Shown here: piece after piece, positions 55,114 to 63,597 of the stretch
Layout: each line of letters starts with the position of its first letter
Numbering within the stretch: position 1 is the first letter of the stretch
Assembly (NCBI RefSeq): GCF_004364165.1
Contig: NZ_SOAY01000010.1
Location: forward strand, 62,001-126,000
Length of the DNA: 64,000 bases
DNA from: Maribacter spongiicola
Lineage (GTDB): Bacteria; Bacteroidota; Bacteroidia; Flavobacteriales; Flavobacteriaceae
Direction: 5' to 3'
Position numbers and translations under genes: made by a program
The notes under the pieces: generated by a model
The model's input: the letters and a program-made list of their open reading frames with translations, nothing else
Told to the model about the DNA's origin: nothing
The model's database searches: none

Positions 55114-56670
55114 ATGCTCAAAATTTTAAAATGGGTTGTTCTACTTCTTATTCTCTGCATTGGCGGTTATATACTTGCCGAATGGAAAATGAAAAAAGAA
55201 ATCGTTAGCTTTTTAGAGAGAAAAATACCCGATCATATAGATTTTTCATACGACCAACTAACTATTAACCTTATTAAGGGTAACATTGCATTTAACGATG
55301 TTGCTGTAGTCAGTTTAGGCAAACAAACTTCTTCTTGCGAAATTAAGATTGATGCAGAACAGCTTTCAATACAAGGTTTTAGTTATTGGAAGATTCTATT
55401 TCAAAACTCCATCTACATAAAATCTCTTACACTTTCTAAACCTCACCTTAATTTTAAAACTTGCCCTAAAGACCCAAATAACGTCGTTGCAAATAAAAGT
55501 AACCCCATAAATCTTTTAAAAGAAATCTATGTAGACGAATTAATTTTTGATACGGGCATTGTAGAAATATGGGATTCAAAAGAAGAGGTTGAATTAATTG
55601 CCGTTGAGTCTATTGATCTTTCCCTGAAAGAAGTGGCTACAGACCCTAGTATTATTACCGAATATATTCCTTTTACATTTTCCGACTATACCATTGAAAT
55701 TAAAAATTTTAAGGCACCGTTAGGTGATTACGAGAAATTACAATTAACCTCTATGGTCATCAATAATTCTACTATTGACGTTCAAAATATATCTCTTTCT
55801 ACCATTTTTTCTAAGTCTGAATTAAGTAATGAAATTAGGTATCAGCGAGATCACTTGAGTTTAATGATTCCGGCAGTAACAGTGGAACATCATAATTACA
55901 TAGTTGCCAACGATTCGCTACAGGTCAATTTTAAAACACTGTCGCTTACTGAACCGAAATTAGAAATGTACCGTGATAAATCGAGATTAGAAGATTTTAA
56001 AAACAAACCACTTTATGGCAAATTATTACAAAAATTGCCTTTTAAAGTCGCAATTGACTCCGTTTTAATCAAAAAAGGGACTATAATCTATGAAGAAGAT
56101 ATTCCGAATGATGTTAAAGCCGGTGCTCTTAGTTTTGAAAATTTAGATGCTTCCATCAGTAATTTATCAAACATAAGTCACACCGAAAACCCGGTTAAGA
56201 TTCAGCTAGAGGCAGACTTAATGGGAACTGGGCAATTTGATCTGAATTGGGAATTTGAGGTATATGATCCACAAAGTACTTTTCTGATTTCTGGCGGACT
56301 ATCAAATTTTAATACCGCAAGCTTAAATGATTTTCTTGTACCTAATTTGAGAACACAAACTACAGGTACTATAGACCAACTTTACTTTACGATTTCTGGT
56401 AACGAACACGTAGCTACAGGTGATATTAAAATGAGGTATGAGGATTTTAAATTTCAAGTACTCAACAAAGAAAGAAACGGAGTAAAAAAAGTACTATCAT
56501 TTATTGGTAACTTATTTATAAATGATGGGTCAAAAACAGATAAAGATGGGTATAGATATGGTGATATAGAAACTGAGCGAATAAAGAATAAATCGTTCTT
56601 TAATTATCTATGGATCAATTTACAAGATGGTCTTTTAGATGTGCTTACCGGTAATGGTAAAAAAGAATAA
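55114..56670 (+). CDS. AsmA/DUF748-like envelope protein
   Basis: 518 residues: one N-terminal membrane helix (LKWVVLLLILCIGGYILAEW) and a long beta-strand-rich region with repeated I-x-L-x-F patterns (IYIKSLTLSKPHLNFK, DSVLIKKGTIIYEEDI, TTGTIDQLYFTISG), as in AsmA-like proteins that bridge the two membranes. Ends in a helical tail. Not recognised as a named family. Confidence 0.65.
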   Translation: MLKILKWVVLLLILCIGGYILAEWKMKKEIVSFLERKIPDHIDFSYDQLTINLIKGNIAFNDVAVVSLGKQTSSCEIKIDAEQLSIQGFSYWKILFQNSIYIKSLTLSKPHLNFKTCPKDPNNVVANKSNPINLLKEIYVDELIFDTGIVEIWDSKEEVELIAVESIDLSLKEVATDPSIITEYIPFTFSDYTIEIKNFKAPLGDYEKLQLTSMVINNSTIDVQNISLSTIFSKSELSNEIRYQRDHLSLMIPAVTVEHHNYIVANDSLQVNFKTLSLTEPKLEMYRDKSRLEDFKNKPLYGKLLQKLPFKVAIDSVLIKKGTIIYEEDIPNDVKAGALSFENLDASISNLSNISHTENPVKIQLEADLMGTGQFDLNWEFEVYDPQSTFLISGGLSNFNTASLNDFLVPNLRTQTTGTIDQLYFTISGNEHVATGDIKMRYEDFKFQVLNKERNGVKKVLSFIGNLFINDGSKTDKDGYRYGDIETERIKNKSFFNYLWINLQDGLLDVLTGNGKKE

Positions 56671-56691
56671 TAAAAACACTGTGAACTAAAA

Positions 56692-56717
56692 AAGCCAGGT
56701 AGTAAACTACCTGGCTT
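56692..56717. terminator. Bidirectional terminator
   Basis: AAGCCAGGTAG-TAAA-CTACCTGGCTT, perfect 11-bp stem between convergent genes. Confidence 0.9.
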
Positions 56718-56740
56718 CTCATTTCATAGCAATATGTATT

Positions 56741-56923
56741 CTAGTTGTCATCAGTAGCATCATCTACTGCATCTTCAACTTCATCAGCTCCATCTTCGAT
56801 TTCATCTCCAACATCGTCCATTCCTTCTTCAATTTTTTCTCCTGTAGTTTTTTCTTCTCTACAGCTTGTTGCAATGCTCAATGTAGCAAATGCAAATACG
56901 ATCATTAATAGTGACTTTTTCAT
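56741..56923 (-). CDS. Small acidic lipoprotein
   Basis: 60 residues: lipoprotein signal (ATLSIATSC, Cys21) then a highly acidic tail of D/E with heptad-like spacing (EEGMDDVGDEIEDGADEVEDAVDDATDD), predicted as a single amphipathic helix. Common small lipoprotein type in flavobacteria, role unknown. The 275 bases upstream hold only the AraC promoter region. Confidence 0.7.
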   Translation of the reverse strand: MKKSLLMIVFAFATLSIATSCREEKTTGEKIEEGMDDVGDEIEDGADEVEDAVDDATDDN

Positions 56924-57173
56924 AATATTGATTTTAATAATTAGGTTAATATTTTAAATACTTAGGCTTTCAGGCTTGCTTATCTACTGCAAAGCATGCC
57001 AAAACCACATCTACAAAATTGATGTTTTTAAGGCGGAGCGCTTAGTTGTAAAAAAAAGAATATTGACTCATCTGACCAATATTATTTGATTTGCTGATTA
57101 TCAATTGATTATCTACTCACATATCTTAATAACACAATTTTTTAGAGCGCCTGTTCTTGCAATAATTACCTTA

Positions 57174-57190
57174 TATTGTGCTTATATTAT
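57174..57190 (+). promoter_or_regulatory. Shared element upstream of AraC gene 1
   Basis: TATTGTGCTTATATTAT, 8 bases before the start; nearly identical to TATTGTGCTTTATTAT at 58373-58388. Confidence 0.5.
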
Positions 57191-57198
57191 TCGTTTAA

Positions 57199-58245
57199 AT
57201 GAGCACAAAAAAAGAACTTAAGGAGTTGAATGTAGTAGATGTGGTAAAAGATATTGCCCATAGATTAGGCGTTAGCTATAAGGAAGAAAACAATGAAATT
57301 TGTATGGATATCCCTGAAGAAGCGGGTACTGGCCATATTAAAGCAATTAGTTTTTCTCATGGTGTTGGCGTTATGGATGTTGACATTACTCTAAAAAAGG
57401 AAGTACGGTTCGTATTGAACCAATCTTTAGTTCAACCACTTGAAATAATATTTAATAGAGAAACTAGCCTGCTACATGAATTTGAAGGTCAAGAAAAAAA
57501 AACCGAAATTAAACATTTAGAAAGTGCTATTTTTTCCTGCAACAGTAAATATGGAAATGTACTTAACTTAAAGGCAAACGAACCTATTTGCTTTTTTAAT
57601 CTTGAAATAAACCGAAAACTATTTGAGGAGAAAATAGAATCTTTTCTTCCTGAAATGAACGAAGATTTAGAAGGTCTATTTAGGGATGTAAACGGTATTA
57701 ATTTATTTTTTCATAAAGGCCATTACAGCCTAGATATTGCCAAATGTATTGAAGAAATAAACCAAAGTGAGGATACTGGCTTTACCAAAAGTGTTTTTAT
57801 GGAGGGCAAGTGCTATGAAATATTGGCGCATCATTTAAGACAATATGTTGATGACTCATCACCAAGTGAGAAAAGAACCATTTTAAGACAATCTACAGTT
57901 GTAAAAATTGAAGAGGCTGCAAATATTATTGATGACGCTTTAGATGAGACTCCAGATATAATTACGTTATCAAAAAAAGTTGGATTAAATCAAAATACAC
58001 TACAGAACGGATTTCAAAGTTTATTCGGGTTATCTGTTAATGAATATATCCAAAACAATAGGATGGAAAAAGCCAGACACCTAATGGAAAATACCACTTT
58101 GAACATCACTGAAATTACATATAGGATAGGTATTAACTCCAGAAGCTATTTTGCTAAGTTATTTAAAGAGCGGTACGCAATGTCACCAAAACAATACATG
58201 CAAAAACTTGCTTCTGACAATAAAAAAGAAACTAATACGATCTAA
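57199..58245 (+). CDS. AraC-type transcriptional regulator 1
   Basis: 348 residues. The last 100 are an AraC double HTH: DIITLSKKVGLNQNTLQNGFQSLFGLSVNEYIQNNRMEKARHLMENTTLNITEITYRIGINSRSYFAKLFKERYAMSPKQYM. The N-terminal 230 residues are a sensor-like domain conserved with the next gene but not recognised. Paired with a paralogue in tandem. Confidence 0.88.
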   Translation: MSTKKELKELNVVDVVKDIAHRLGVSYKEENNEICMDIPEEAGTGHIKAISFSHGVGVMDVDITLKKEVRFVLNQSLVQPLEIIFNRETSLLHEFEGQEKKTEIKHLESAIFSCNSKYGNVLNLKANEPICFFNLEINRKLFEEKIESFLPEMNEDLEGLFRDVNGINLFFHKGHYSLDIAKCIEEINQSEDTGFTKSVFMEGKCYEILAHHLRQYVDDSSPSEKRTILRQSTVVKIEEAANIIDDALDETPDIITLSKKVGLNQNTLQNGFQSLFGLSVNEYIQNNRMEKARHLMENTTLNITEITYRIGINSRSYFAKLFKERYAMSPKQYMQKLASDNKKETNTI

Positions 58246-58372
58246 AATCACCCTTTTAGAATTATCAATATTCTATTTTAATAAAAACAAAAGTGCTCAT
58301 TTATGTCAATTAACATTTCAATAGTGTTAATGAATGTGTCTCGATTCTAGTTTTTTTGTAAAGTACAATTTG

Positions 58373-58388
58373 TATTGTGCTTTATTAT
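58373..58388 (+). promoter_or_regulatory. Shared element upstream of AraC gene 2
   Basis: TATTGTGCTTTATTAT, six bases before the ATG at 58395. Same motif and position as in the first AraC gene. Confidence 0.5.
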
Positions 58389-58394
58389 AAAACA

Positions 58395-59432
58395 ATGAAA
58401 AAGTTAACCTTACTTAGTTCTAAGTCTAATGAAATGTTTACCCAACTACAAGATTGTATTCAGGGTAAGCTAAAAGAAGACTGCGGCGAAAGTGTTTTAA
58501 CTTTTGATAATACCATTGGAAAAGGCTTTTTGCGAACCATTGATTTTAACTGGGGAGTATCTCTTTTTGATTGTAATATAAAACTGAACGAAGAAACTAA
58601 GGTTGTATTTGACACGCAGGATCTAGCACCAATTGAGTTCATTTTTATTACTAAGGGGTATTTTGACTACAGTGAAAACAATACGGATGCGTGTACCAGA
58701 TTAGAGCAATTTCAGAACACTATCATATCGAACAAACGAATAGCAAAAAAAACTTTTCTGTTTCCGAAAGACGAGCATTTAAAAATAAATTTTATTCGAA
58801 TAAATCGCCAAGAGTTCTTACAGAAAAAGAATAACAATGTGTGTCAATTAAATCAATTGTTGGTGTCATTATTCAATGATAATAACGGAAAAACCTCCTT
58901 TCTACATAGTGGTGGTTTTAGTTTAAGAATTGCAGATGAAATTAAATTGTTAAACGATGTTGATACAAATAGCGGTATGCTTAAGTCTCTTTCCCTTGAA
59001 GGCAGACTTTATTTAATTCTTTCGATGCAGTTATTAGAACATAAAAATTTTGAAGAAAACATGAATTTACCTGAAGCTATTTCTAAAGAGGATATTCTAA
59101 AGATTCACAAATTAACCACTTATATATTAGAGCATATTTCTGATACTGTTTCTATATCAACGTTAAGTGCAGAATCCGGATTAAGTCCCAAGAAACTTCA
59201 AATTGGTTTTAAGATTCTGTATTCAAAAACCGTGAATGAATATGTTAGGCAGTTGAAGCTTGAAATCTCCAAAGATTTTTTGAAAAATACCGATTTATCG
59301 GTTTCTGAAATTGTTTACGCCATTGGTATTAAAAGCAGAAGTTACTTCTCTAAAATATTCTTTGAAGCTTTTGAAATTCTACCAACAGAATATAGAAAAC
59401 ATCTTAAAAATAAGAATTCTTCACTTCGCTAA
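58395..59432 (+). CDS. AraC-type transcriptional regulator 2
   Basis: 345 residues from the ATG at 58395 (a longer frame adds six). C-terminal AraC HTH pair with SVSEIVYAIGIKSRSYFSKIFFEAFEILPTEYRKHL. The N-terminal region aligns with regulator 1 (GKGFLRTIDFNWGVSLFDCNIKLNEETKVVFDTQDLAPIEFIF against HIKAISFSHGVGVMDVDITLKKEVRFVLNQSLVQPLEIIF). The stop overlaps the SRAP stop by four bases, so the genes are convergent. Confidence 0.88.
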   Translation: MKKLTLLSSKSNEMFTQLQDCIQGKLKEDCGESVLTFDNTIGKGFLRTIDFNWGVSLFDCNIKLNEETKVVFDTQDLAPIEFIFITKGYFDYSENNTDACTRLEQFQNTIISNKRIAKKTFLFPKDEHLKINFIRINRQEFLQKKNNNVCQLNQLLVSLFNDNNGKTSFLHSGGFSLRIADEIKLLNDVDTNSGMLKSLSLEGRLYLILSMQLLEHKNFEENMNLPEAISKEDILKIHKLTTYILEHISDTVSISTLSAESGLSPKKLQIGFKILYSKTVNEYVRQLKLEISKDFLKNTDLSVSEIVYAIGIKSRSYFSKIFFEAFEILPTEYRKHLKNKNSSLR

Positions 59433-60121
59433 TTTTCAGGATATTCATACGGACTCAACATACTATCATAAGATATATCTTGATTGAACAGGTTTCTTGC
59501 AATAGGTCTTATTTCTAATTCAGTTGAATGTGGCGGTCTTAATATCTCTTTCGCCCTTTCTAAATCGGTATTACCAGAAAGCCATTCATTCTTGATATCG
59601 CGATCCACAATAGCAGGCATATAATCTACTAAATTTTGATAATGAACAATTTCTTTTTCAAGAGGCCCAGTAAGTAGTGAGCAGGTTATAAAGCCATCTT
59701 CCAATGTGGTATAGATACCTGCCAAATACAAGATCGCTCCATTTTTCTTGCTAATGTGATAAGGGTAGATTTCTCCTTTTTTTAGAACTGATGTGAAAAA
59801 ACCCGTTACAGGTATTATACATCTTTTTTCTATAAAAGAATCGTGATACCAAATATTGGTATGTGCATTTTGGGAAGGTATAGTTAACGTATTGGTCAAT
59901 TTTTGAAATAGCTCCCAGTCTTCATTAAAACTGCTCGGTAATAAGCCCCATATGGCTAAATTGACCGCGTCCGGCTCATTCATGGTGATTATAGGTATTG
60001 ACACCTCTGTTAAACCACTAATAACCACTTGTGGTCTATACAAATTTGGATACTTGAACAAGGCATTTGCATCTTGTTCTATCTCTTTCATTTTTGCTGT
60101 ATTCGAAATTTTAAAATACAT
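59429..60121 (-). CDS. SRAP (HMCES/YedK) paralogue lacking catalytic residues
   Basis: 230 residues starting MYFKISNTAK; a longer frame from 60130 is possible. The SRAP order is visible: IWGLLPSSF, RCIIPVTGFFTSV, AGIYTTLEDGFITCSLLT, DYMPAIVDRDIKNEWLSG. In true SRAP proteins residue 2 is the catalytic Cys, GFYEW supplies Glu, and H.RMP the His; here Tyr2, GFFTS and VDYMP replace them. It thus cannot crosslink abasic DNA by the known mechanism. The subtype appears in other flavobacteria as I recall, suggesting a retained role. Confidence 0.8.
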   Translation of the reverse strand: MYFKISNTAKMKEIEQDANALFKYPNLYRPQVVISGLTEVSIPIITMNEPDAVNLAIWGLLPSSFNEDWELFQKLTNTLTIPSQNAHTNIWYHDSFIEKRCIIPVTGFFTSVLKKGEIYPYHISKKNGAILYLAGIYTTLEDGFITCSLLTGPLEKEIVHYQNLVDYMPAIVDRDIKNEWLSGNTDLERAKEILRPPHSTELEIRPIARNLFNQDISYDSMLSPYEYPEN

Positions 60122-60254
60122 ATCAATCATTCGCTTTAAACATAAAGTTCATCAATTATTATCATCACCATTATTGCAGAAAAATGAAAATGTAACCCAT
60201 AAAAATAAGTGACATAAGAAATGAAATAGTAAGCAGTTTCTTAATCTTAAGGCA

Positions 60255-60284
60255 TAAAAAAAGAGGTCTAAATAGACCCCTTTA
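60255..60284 (-). terminator. Terminator after the PA2169-type gene
   Basis: AAAGAGGTCTA-AA-TAGACCCCTTT, one mismatch, with A/T runs; it lies past the stop at 60304. Confidence 0.8.
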
Positions 60285-60303
60285 ATAAACTGTGGCATTA
60301 AAC

Positions 60304-60753
60304 TTATCTAATGCTTTCTAACATTTTAATATTGGACAAGCCGTTTTGTATAGCCTCTTTTTGGCTTCTTAAAATAGTCGCCGTTGTTGAAGGCAATGAA
60401 GTTTCTTTCAAAACCTCCTCATATTCTTCAATAGCAGCTTTCTCGCCTCTAATTGCTTCTTCTAACATTGCCTCTGCGCTATCAGATGAAAATAGAGCTT
60501 TAACATCCATCCATGCCCTGTGTGCTGTTCCTGCAATGCTATCTCCCTTATCAACTTCTTGACCGAAAGATTTAATCTCTGCTTTTAGCTCATGTCCAAA
60601 ATCATAACGTTGCCTAGCTTTTGAATCGAAAAACGACTTTAATTGCTCATGTTCTGTATTTTCTGCAGCTTTTTTGTAGCCTTTTTCAGCATCATACGTT
60701 TTTTCTAAAAGTTCGTTTAATTTTTCTCCTACTTGTTCTGTATATGTACTCAT
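60304..60753 (-). CDS. PA2169-family four-helix-bundle protein (DUF2383)
   Basis: 149 residues of heptad-rich helices: LNELLEKTYDAEKGYKKAAENTEHEQLKSFF, RQRYDFGHELKAEI, MLEEAIRGEKAAIEEYEEVL. The pattern with DxExGY and RGExxxxxEY is the ferritin-like DUF2383 family, often induced by stress. No metal function shown. Confidence 0.88.
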   Translation of the reverse strand: MSTYTEQVGEKLNELLEKTYDAEKGYKKAAENTEHEQLKSFFDSKARQRYDFGHELKAEIKSFGQEVDKGDSIAGTAHRAWMDVKALFSSDSAEAMLEEAIRGEKAAIEEYEEVLKETSLPSTTATILRSQKEAIQNGLSNIKMLESIR

Positions 60754-60802
60754 TGTATATAATTTTAATGATGCGATTTTTATTTAGAGATGTCAATCGC
60801 AA

Positions 60803-61045
60803 TTACATCTTATAAAATTTATTTCTGTTTTTAAAATCTTGTAATTTTCTTTTCAATTCGGCTACGTCTTTTACTTGCGATTTATCTGCGAACATTAATA
60901 CATGCTCCATATTGATTTCGCAAAATGCATCTTCATCAACATTTGTACTATCGTTACGCATATCATCAATGATATAATCTTTTACTAATAAGCTAATGAA
61001 GCCAAAACCTATAATTATCGATATTCCTGCAATTAATTGTACCAT
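60803..61045 (-). CDS. Small membrane protein, unknown
   Basis: 80 residues from the ATG at 61043-61045: one membrane helix (MVQLIAGISIIIGFGFISLLV) followed by a cytoplasmic segment with DMRNDSTNVDEDAFCEINMEHVLMF and a basic helix (AELKRKLQDFKNRNKFYK). No family recognised. Located near the stress genes. Confidence 0.5.
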   Translation of the reverse strand: MVQLIAGISIIIGFGFISLLVKDYIIDDMRNDSTNVDEDAFCEINMEHVLMFADKSQVKDVAELKRKLQDFKNRNKFYKM

Positions 61046-61247
61046 CTGTAATAATTTGATGACAAATATAAACGGGACTTTCACTATTTTTTACCGTTAA
61101 AAATTTTTGAATTAACTCCTTCGAATAGGGTTAAAATTCAGGCTTTTAGCATCAAAAATATAGTGCCCTTCTTGCACAATATTTAATTTAATCATAGAAC
61201 TTGTAGTCTCAATTTAGTTCTCATGTTTGTGCATCTGTAAATGATAT

Positions 61248-61289
61248 TTTCCATCACATGGTTCTCCAAAAAACTAGCTGTGATGGAAA
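61248..61289 (+). other. 11-bp stem-loop in the DUF2945 leader
   Basis: TTTCCATCACA, 20-base loop, TGTGATGGAAA, 26 bases before the ATG. A perfect inverted repeat of this length is unlikely by chance; it may be a regulatory RNA structure or operator. Confidence 0.7.
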
Positions 61290-61314
61290 GCACAAACAAT
61301 TAAATAATTATATA

Positions 61315-61527
61315 ATGATAAAAAAAGGTACAACTGTAAAATGGTCTTGGGGTAATGGTACTGCCGAAGGTAAAGTTGAAGAAACTTATACTTCAAAAAC
61401 AACAAAGACAATTAAAGGAAATGAAGTTACCAGAAATGGTAGCGATGATGACAAAGCACTTTACATTCAACAAGAAGATGGTGATTATGTTTTAAAGAGC
61501 GAAAGTGAAGTAGAACGTGCCGATTAA
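61315..61527 (+). CDS. DUF2945 (TUDOR-like) small protein
   Basis: 70 residues from the ATG at 61315: MIKKGTTVKWSWGNGTAEGKVEETYTSKTTKTIKGNEVTRNGSDDDKALYIQQEDG. It is the DUF2945/hypervirulence-associated TUDOR family, a small SH3-like beta barrel. Function unknown, often stress-related. Convergent with topoisomerase IB. Confidence 0.88.
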   Translation: MIKKGTTVKWSWGNGTAEGKVEETYTSKTTKTIKGNEVTRNGSDDDKALYIQQEDGDYVLKSESEVERAD

Positions 61528-61552
61528 TTTATAATCAAGCTTTTTGGTATTT

Positions 61553-62626
61553 CTAATTTATATCTAAATTTAATAACGGATTAAAATCGGCAATCAGTTT
61601 TATCAAAGCTTTTTCTGCTGCGGTTTGGTATTCTGATGAAGTTGCTTTCTCTACGCTTTCAAAAACATCATTGAGCTCACTCTTTTCATACTTTTTGACT
61701 ACAAATGGGTGTACGTAGTATTTCTTGCACACATTTCTAGTATTTCCTAATGCTTTAGCCGTATCGTTAAATGCTTTTATAACATTTTTTTTAATTTCAC
61801 TTTCTACATCGGTTGGTTCATTTTCCATAAGCGACTCAAAGAATATGAGCGTACCAGACCATGTTCTAAAATCTTTCGCAGTAAATAGTTCTCCGCTTAT
61901 TTCTTGTAAATATTCGTTGACCATACCACTGTCTACTCCCGTTTTGGTTCCGTCTTCATCAAAGAATTGAAACAGATCCCAACCAGGTATTTCTTCGCAT
62001 TGCAAAACCAACCTTCGTAGCCTGCGATTATTCAATGTGATACTATGCTTTTTGCCTTTCTTACCGGTAAATTCAAACTTTAGCTTATTCTTACTTGTTT
62101 TTAAATGTCTTGTTCTTAAGGTAGACAAGCCATAAGTTTTGTTTCGTTTTGCATATTGCCGGTTTCCGATTCGAATATGGGTTTCTTCCATTAACCTTAC
62201 AATTAGGGCGAGAACTTTTTCTTTAGGCCATCCATCTAACTGTAAATCTTCATCGACCTTTTTTCTAATAAGAGGCAAGGCTTCCCCAAATTGATGCATT
62301 CTTAAAAACTTGGTTCTGTTTCTGACTAATAACCACAATTCATGGTAACGGTATTGAAGTCTATGCTTCATATCATACCCAACCGCTTGCAAATGTGCAT
62401 TGGCAATCGGTGCAATTTTTACTTCTTGCCATGCAGGCGGTATCACCAGTTTTTTAATCCTTGATAATTCAGCTTTTTTGCAGAGCGGTTTGTTTTTTAG
62501 CAGATATAAAAATTGATCTTTCTCTTTTATCCGCAGTATTGATAATGCTTCTCTATTCACATATTTTAAGTGCATATGTGCTGCTACATCATGTGGTTCG
62601 CTCGCTAAAAGTTCTGAATAGTTCAT
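61553..62626 (-). CDS. DNA topoisomerase IB
   Basis: 357 residues. Poxvirus-like type IB enzyme: N-terminal part (VIPPAWQEVKIAPIANAHLQAVGYDMKHRLQYRYH), catalytic R in ETHIRIGN, KKGKKHSITL, FTAKDFRTWSGT and active Tyr304 in KKYYVHP. Relaxes supercoils without ATP. Confidence 0.93.
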   Translation of the reverse strand: MNYSELLASEPHDVAAHMHLKYVNREALSILRIKEKDQFLYLLKNKPLCKKAELSRIKKLVIPPAWQEVKIAPIANAHLQAVGYDMKHRLQYRYHELWLLVRNRTKFLRMHQFGEALPLIRKKVDEDLQLDGWPKEKVLALIVRLMEETHIRIGNRQYAKRNKTYGLSTLRTRHLKTSKNKLKFEFTGKKGKKHSITLNNRRLRRLVLQCEEIPGWDLFQFFDEDGTKTGVDSGMVNEYLQEISGELFTAKDFRTWSGTLIFFESLMENEPTDVESEIKKNVIKAFNDTAKALGNTRNVCKKYYVHPFVVKKYEKSELNDVFESVEKATSSEYQTAAEKALIKLIADFNPLLNLDIN

Positions 62627-62886
62627 TTAAAATTCTTTAAAATAGTACTGATATAGATATAGAAAACACTTCTTTTGTTTATTGTTTTAAAGACAACATC
62701 AAACAAAAATAATCAAAGAGGCTTTTTATTATGTGTTCTATACCGTTCTATTGTAACTTAAAAGGATCTATTCAAATAAATCTCATGGCTTTAAACCCAA
62801 ATCGATTGCGATAGTAATTTTATCGTACGCGATCTTTTTAAAATTAAAAGTTATTTACCTTTCACCCTCACTTACGACTATTGCTT

Positions 62887-63492
62887 ATGAAAGGAGAACC
62901 AATGTTAATATGTATACCAGACATAAGCGGCTTTACAGAGTTTATGAGCGAAACGGATTTCGATTTGAGCTCAAAAATTATCCCTGCCCTACTGAATCAA
63001 ATTATCTACACCAATAAAATTGGACTAAAAGTTTCTGAAATTGAAGGTGACGCGGTTTTGTTTTTTAAGACCGGCGAAATGCCCAGTCTAGAAAATTTAA
63101 TTGATCAGTGCAGACAATTTTATACCGAGTTCTACAAAGAACTAAACTCACTTAGAGTAAAACATAAGAAAAATAAAGATGCCGATTCGATGCCAGACAT
63201 TCTGGGCTTAAAAATCATTTTACATTACGGTAAAGAAATTGCGTTGACTAAAGTTGGCAACAGCATTAAACTATTTGGCGAAGACTTGATTATTGCACAC
63301 AAACTTTTGAAAAACAAAATTAGATTAAGCGAATATTTATTGCTTACCGAAGGCTTAACTAATTACTATAAAGAGAATAATTTAGATAACCAATTCGATT
63401 GGGGATCGCTAAAACAAAACTCAACGGAGTATGACCATGTAGGTGAAATTAACTACTCATATATCAATTTAAAACCCTTGGTAGAAGAATAA
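62887..63492 (+). CDS. DUF2652 family protein
   Basis: 201 residues from the ATG at 62887; a TTG upstream at 62881 is less likely. Cyclase-like start LICIPDISGFTEFMSETDFDLSSKIIPALLNQII, then KVSEIEGDAVLFFKTG and ILHYGKEIALTKVGNSIKLFGEDLIIAHKLL. It has the shape of a class III nucleotide cyclase without its key residues, as DUF2652. Function unknown. The 260 bases before it are AT-rich with no clear feature. Confidence 0.82.
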   Translation: MKGEPMLICIPDISGFTEFMSETDFDLSSKIIPALLNQIIYTNKIGLKVSEIEGDAVLFFKTGEMPSLENLIDQCRQFYTEFYKELNSLRVKHKKNKDADSMPDILGLKIILHYGKEIALTKVGNSIKLFGEDLIIAHKLLKNKIRLSEYLLLTEGLTNYYKENNLDNQFDWGSLKQNSTEYDHVGEINYSYINLKPLVEE

Positions 63493-63566
63493 GTTTTACA
63501 TCACTTCTAAACTGTAAAACGTTCATCATTGCCTCTTATGAGTCAATGATAACCCTCTATATCCTT

Positions 63567-63574
63567 TAATTTTG
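63567..63574 (+). promoter_or_regulatory. -7 box of dps
   Basis: TAATTTTG, matching TAnnTTTG, 23 bases before the dps ATG. The -33 TTG is not obvious. Confidence 0.6.
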
Positions 63575-63597
63575 TAACAGAAAAATTAAATAAAATT

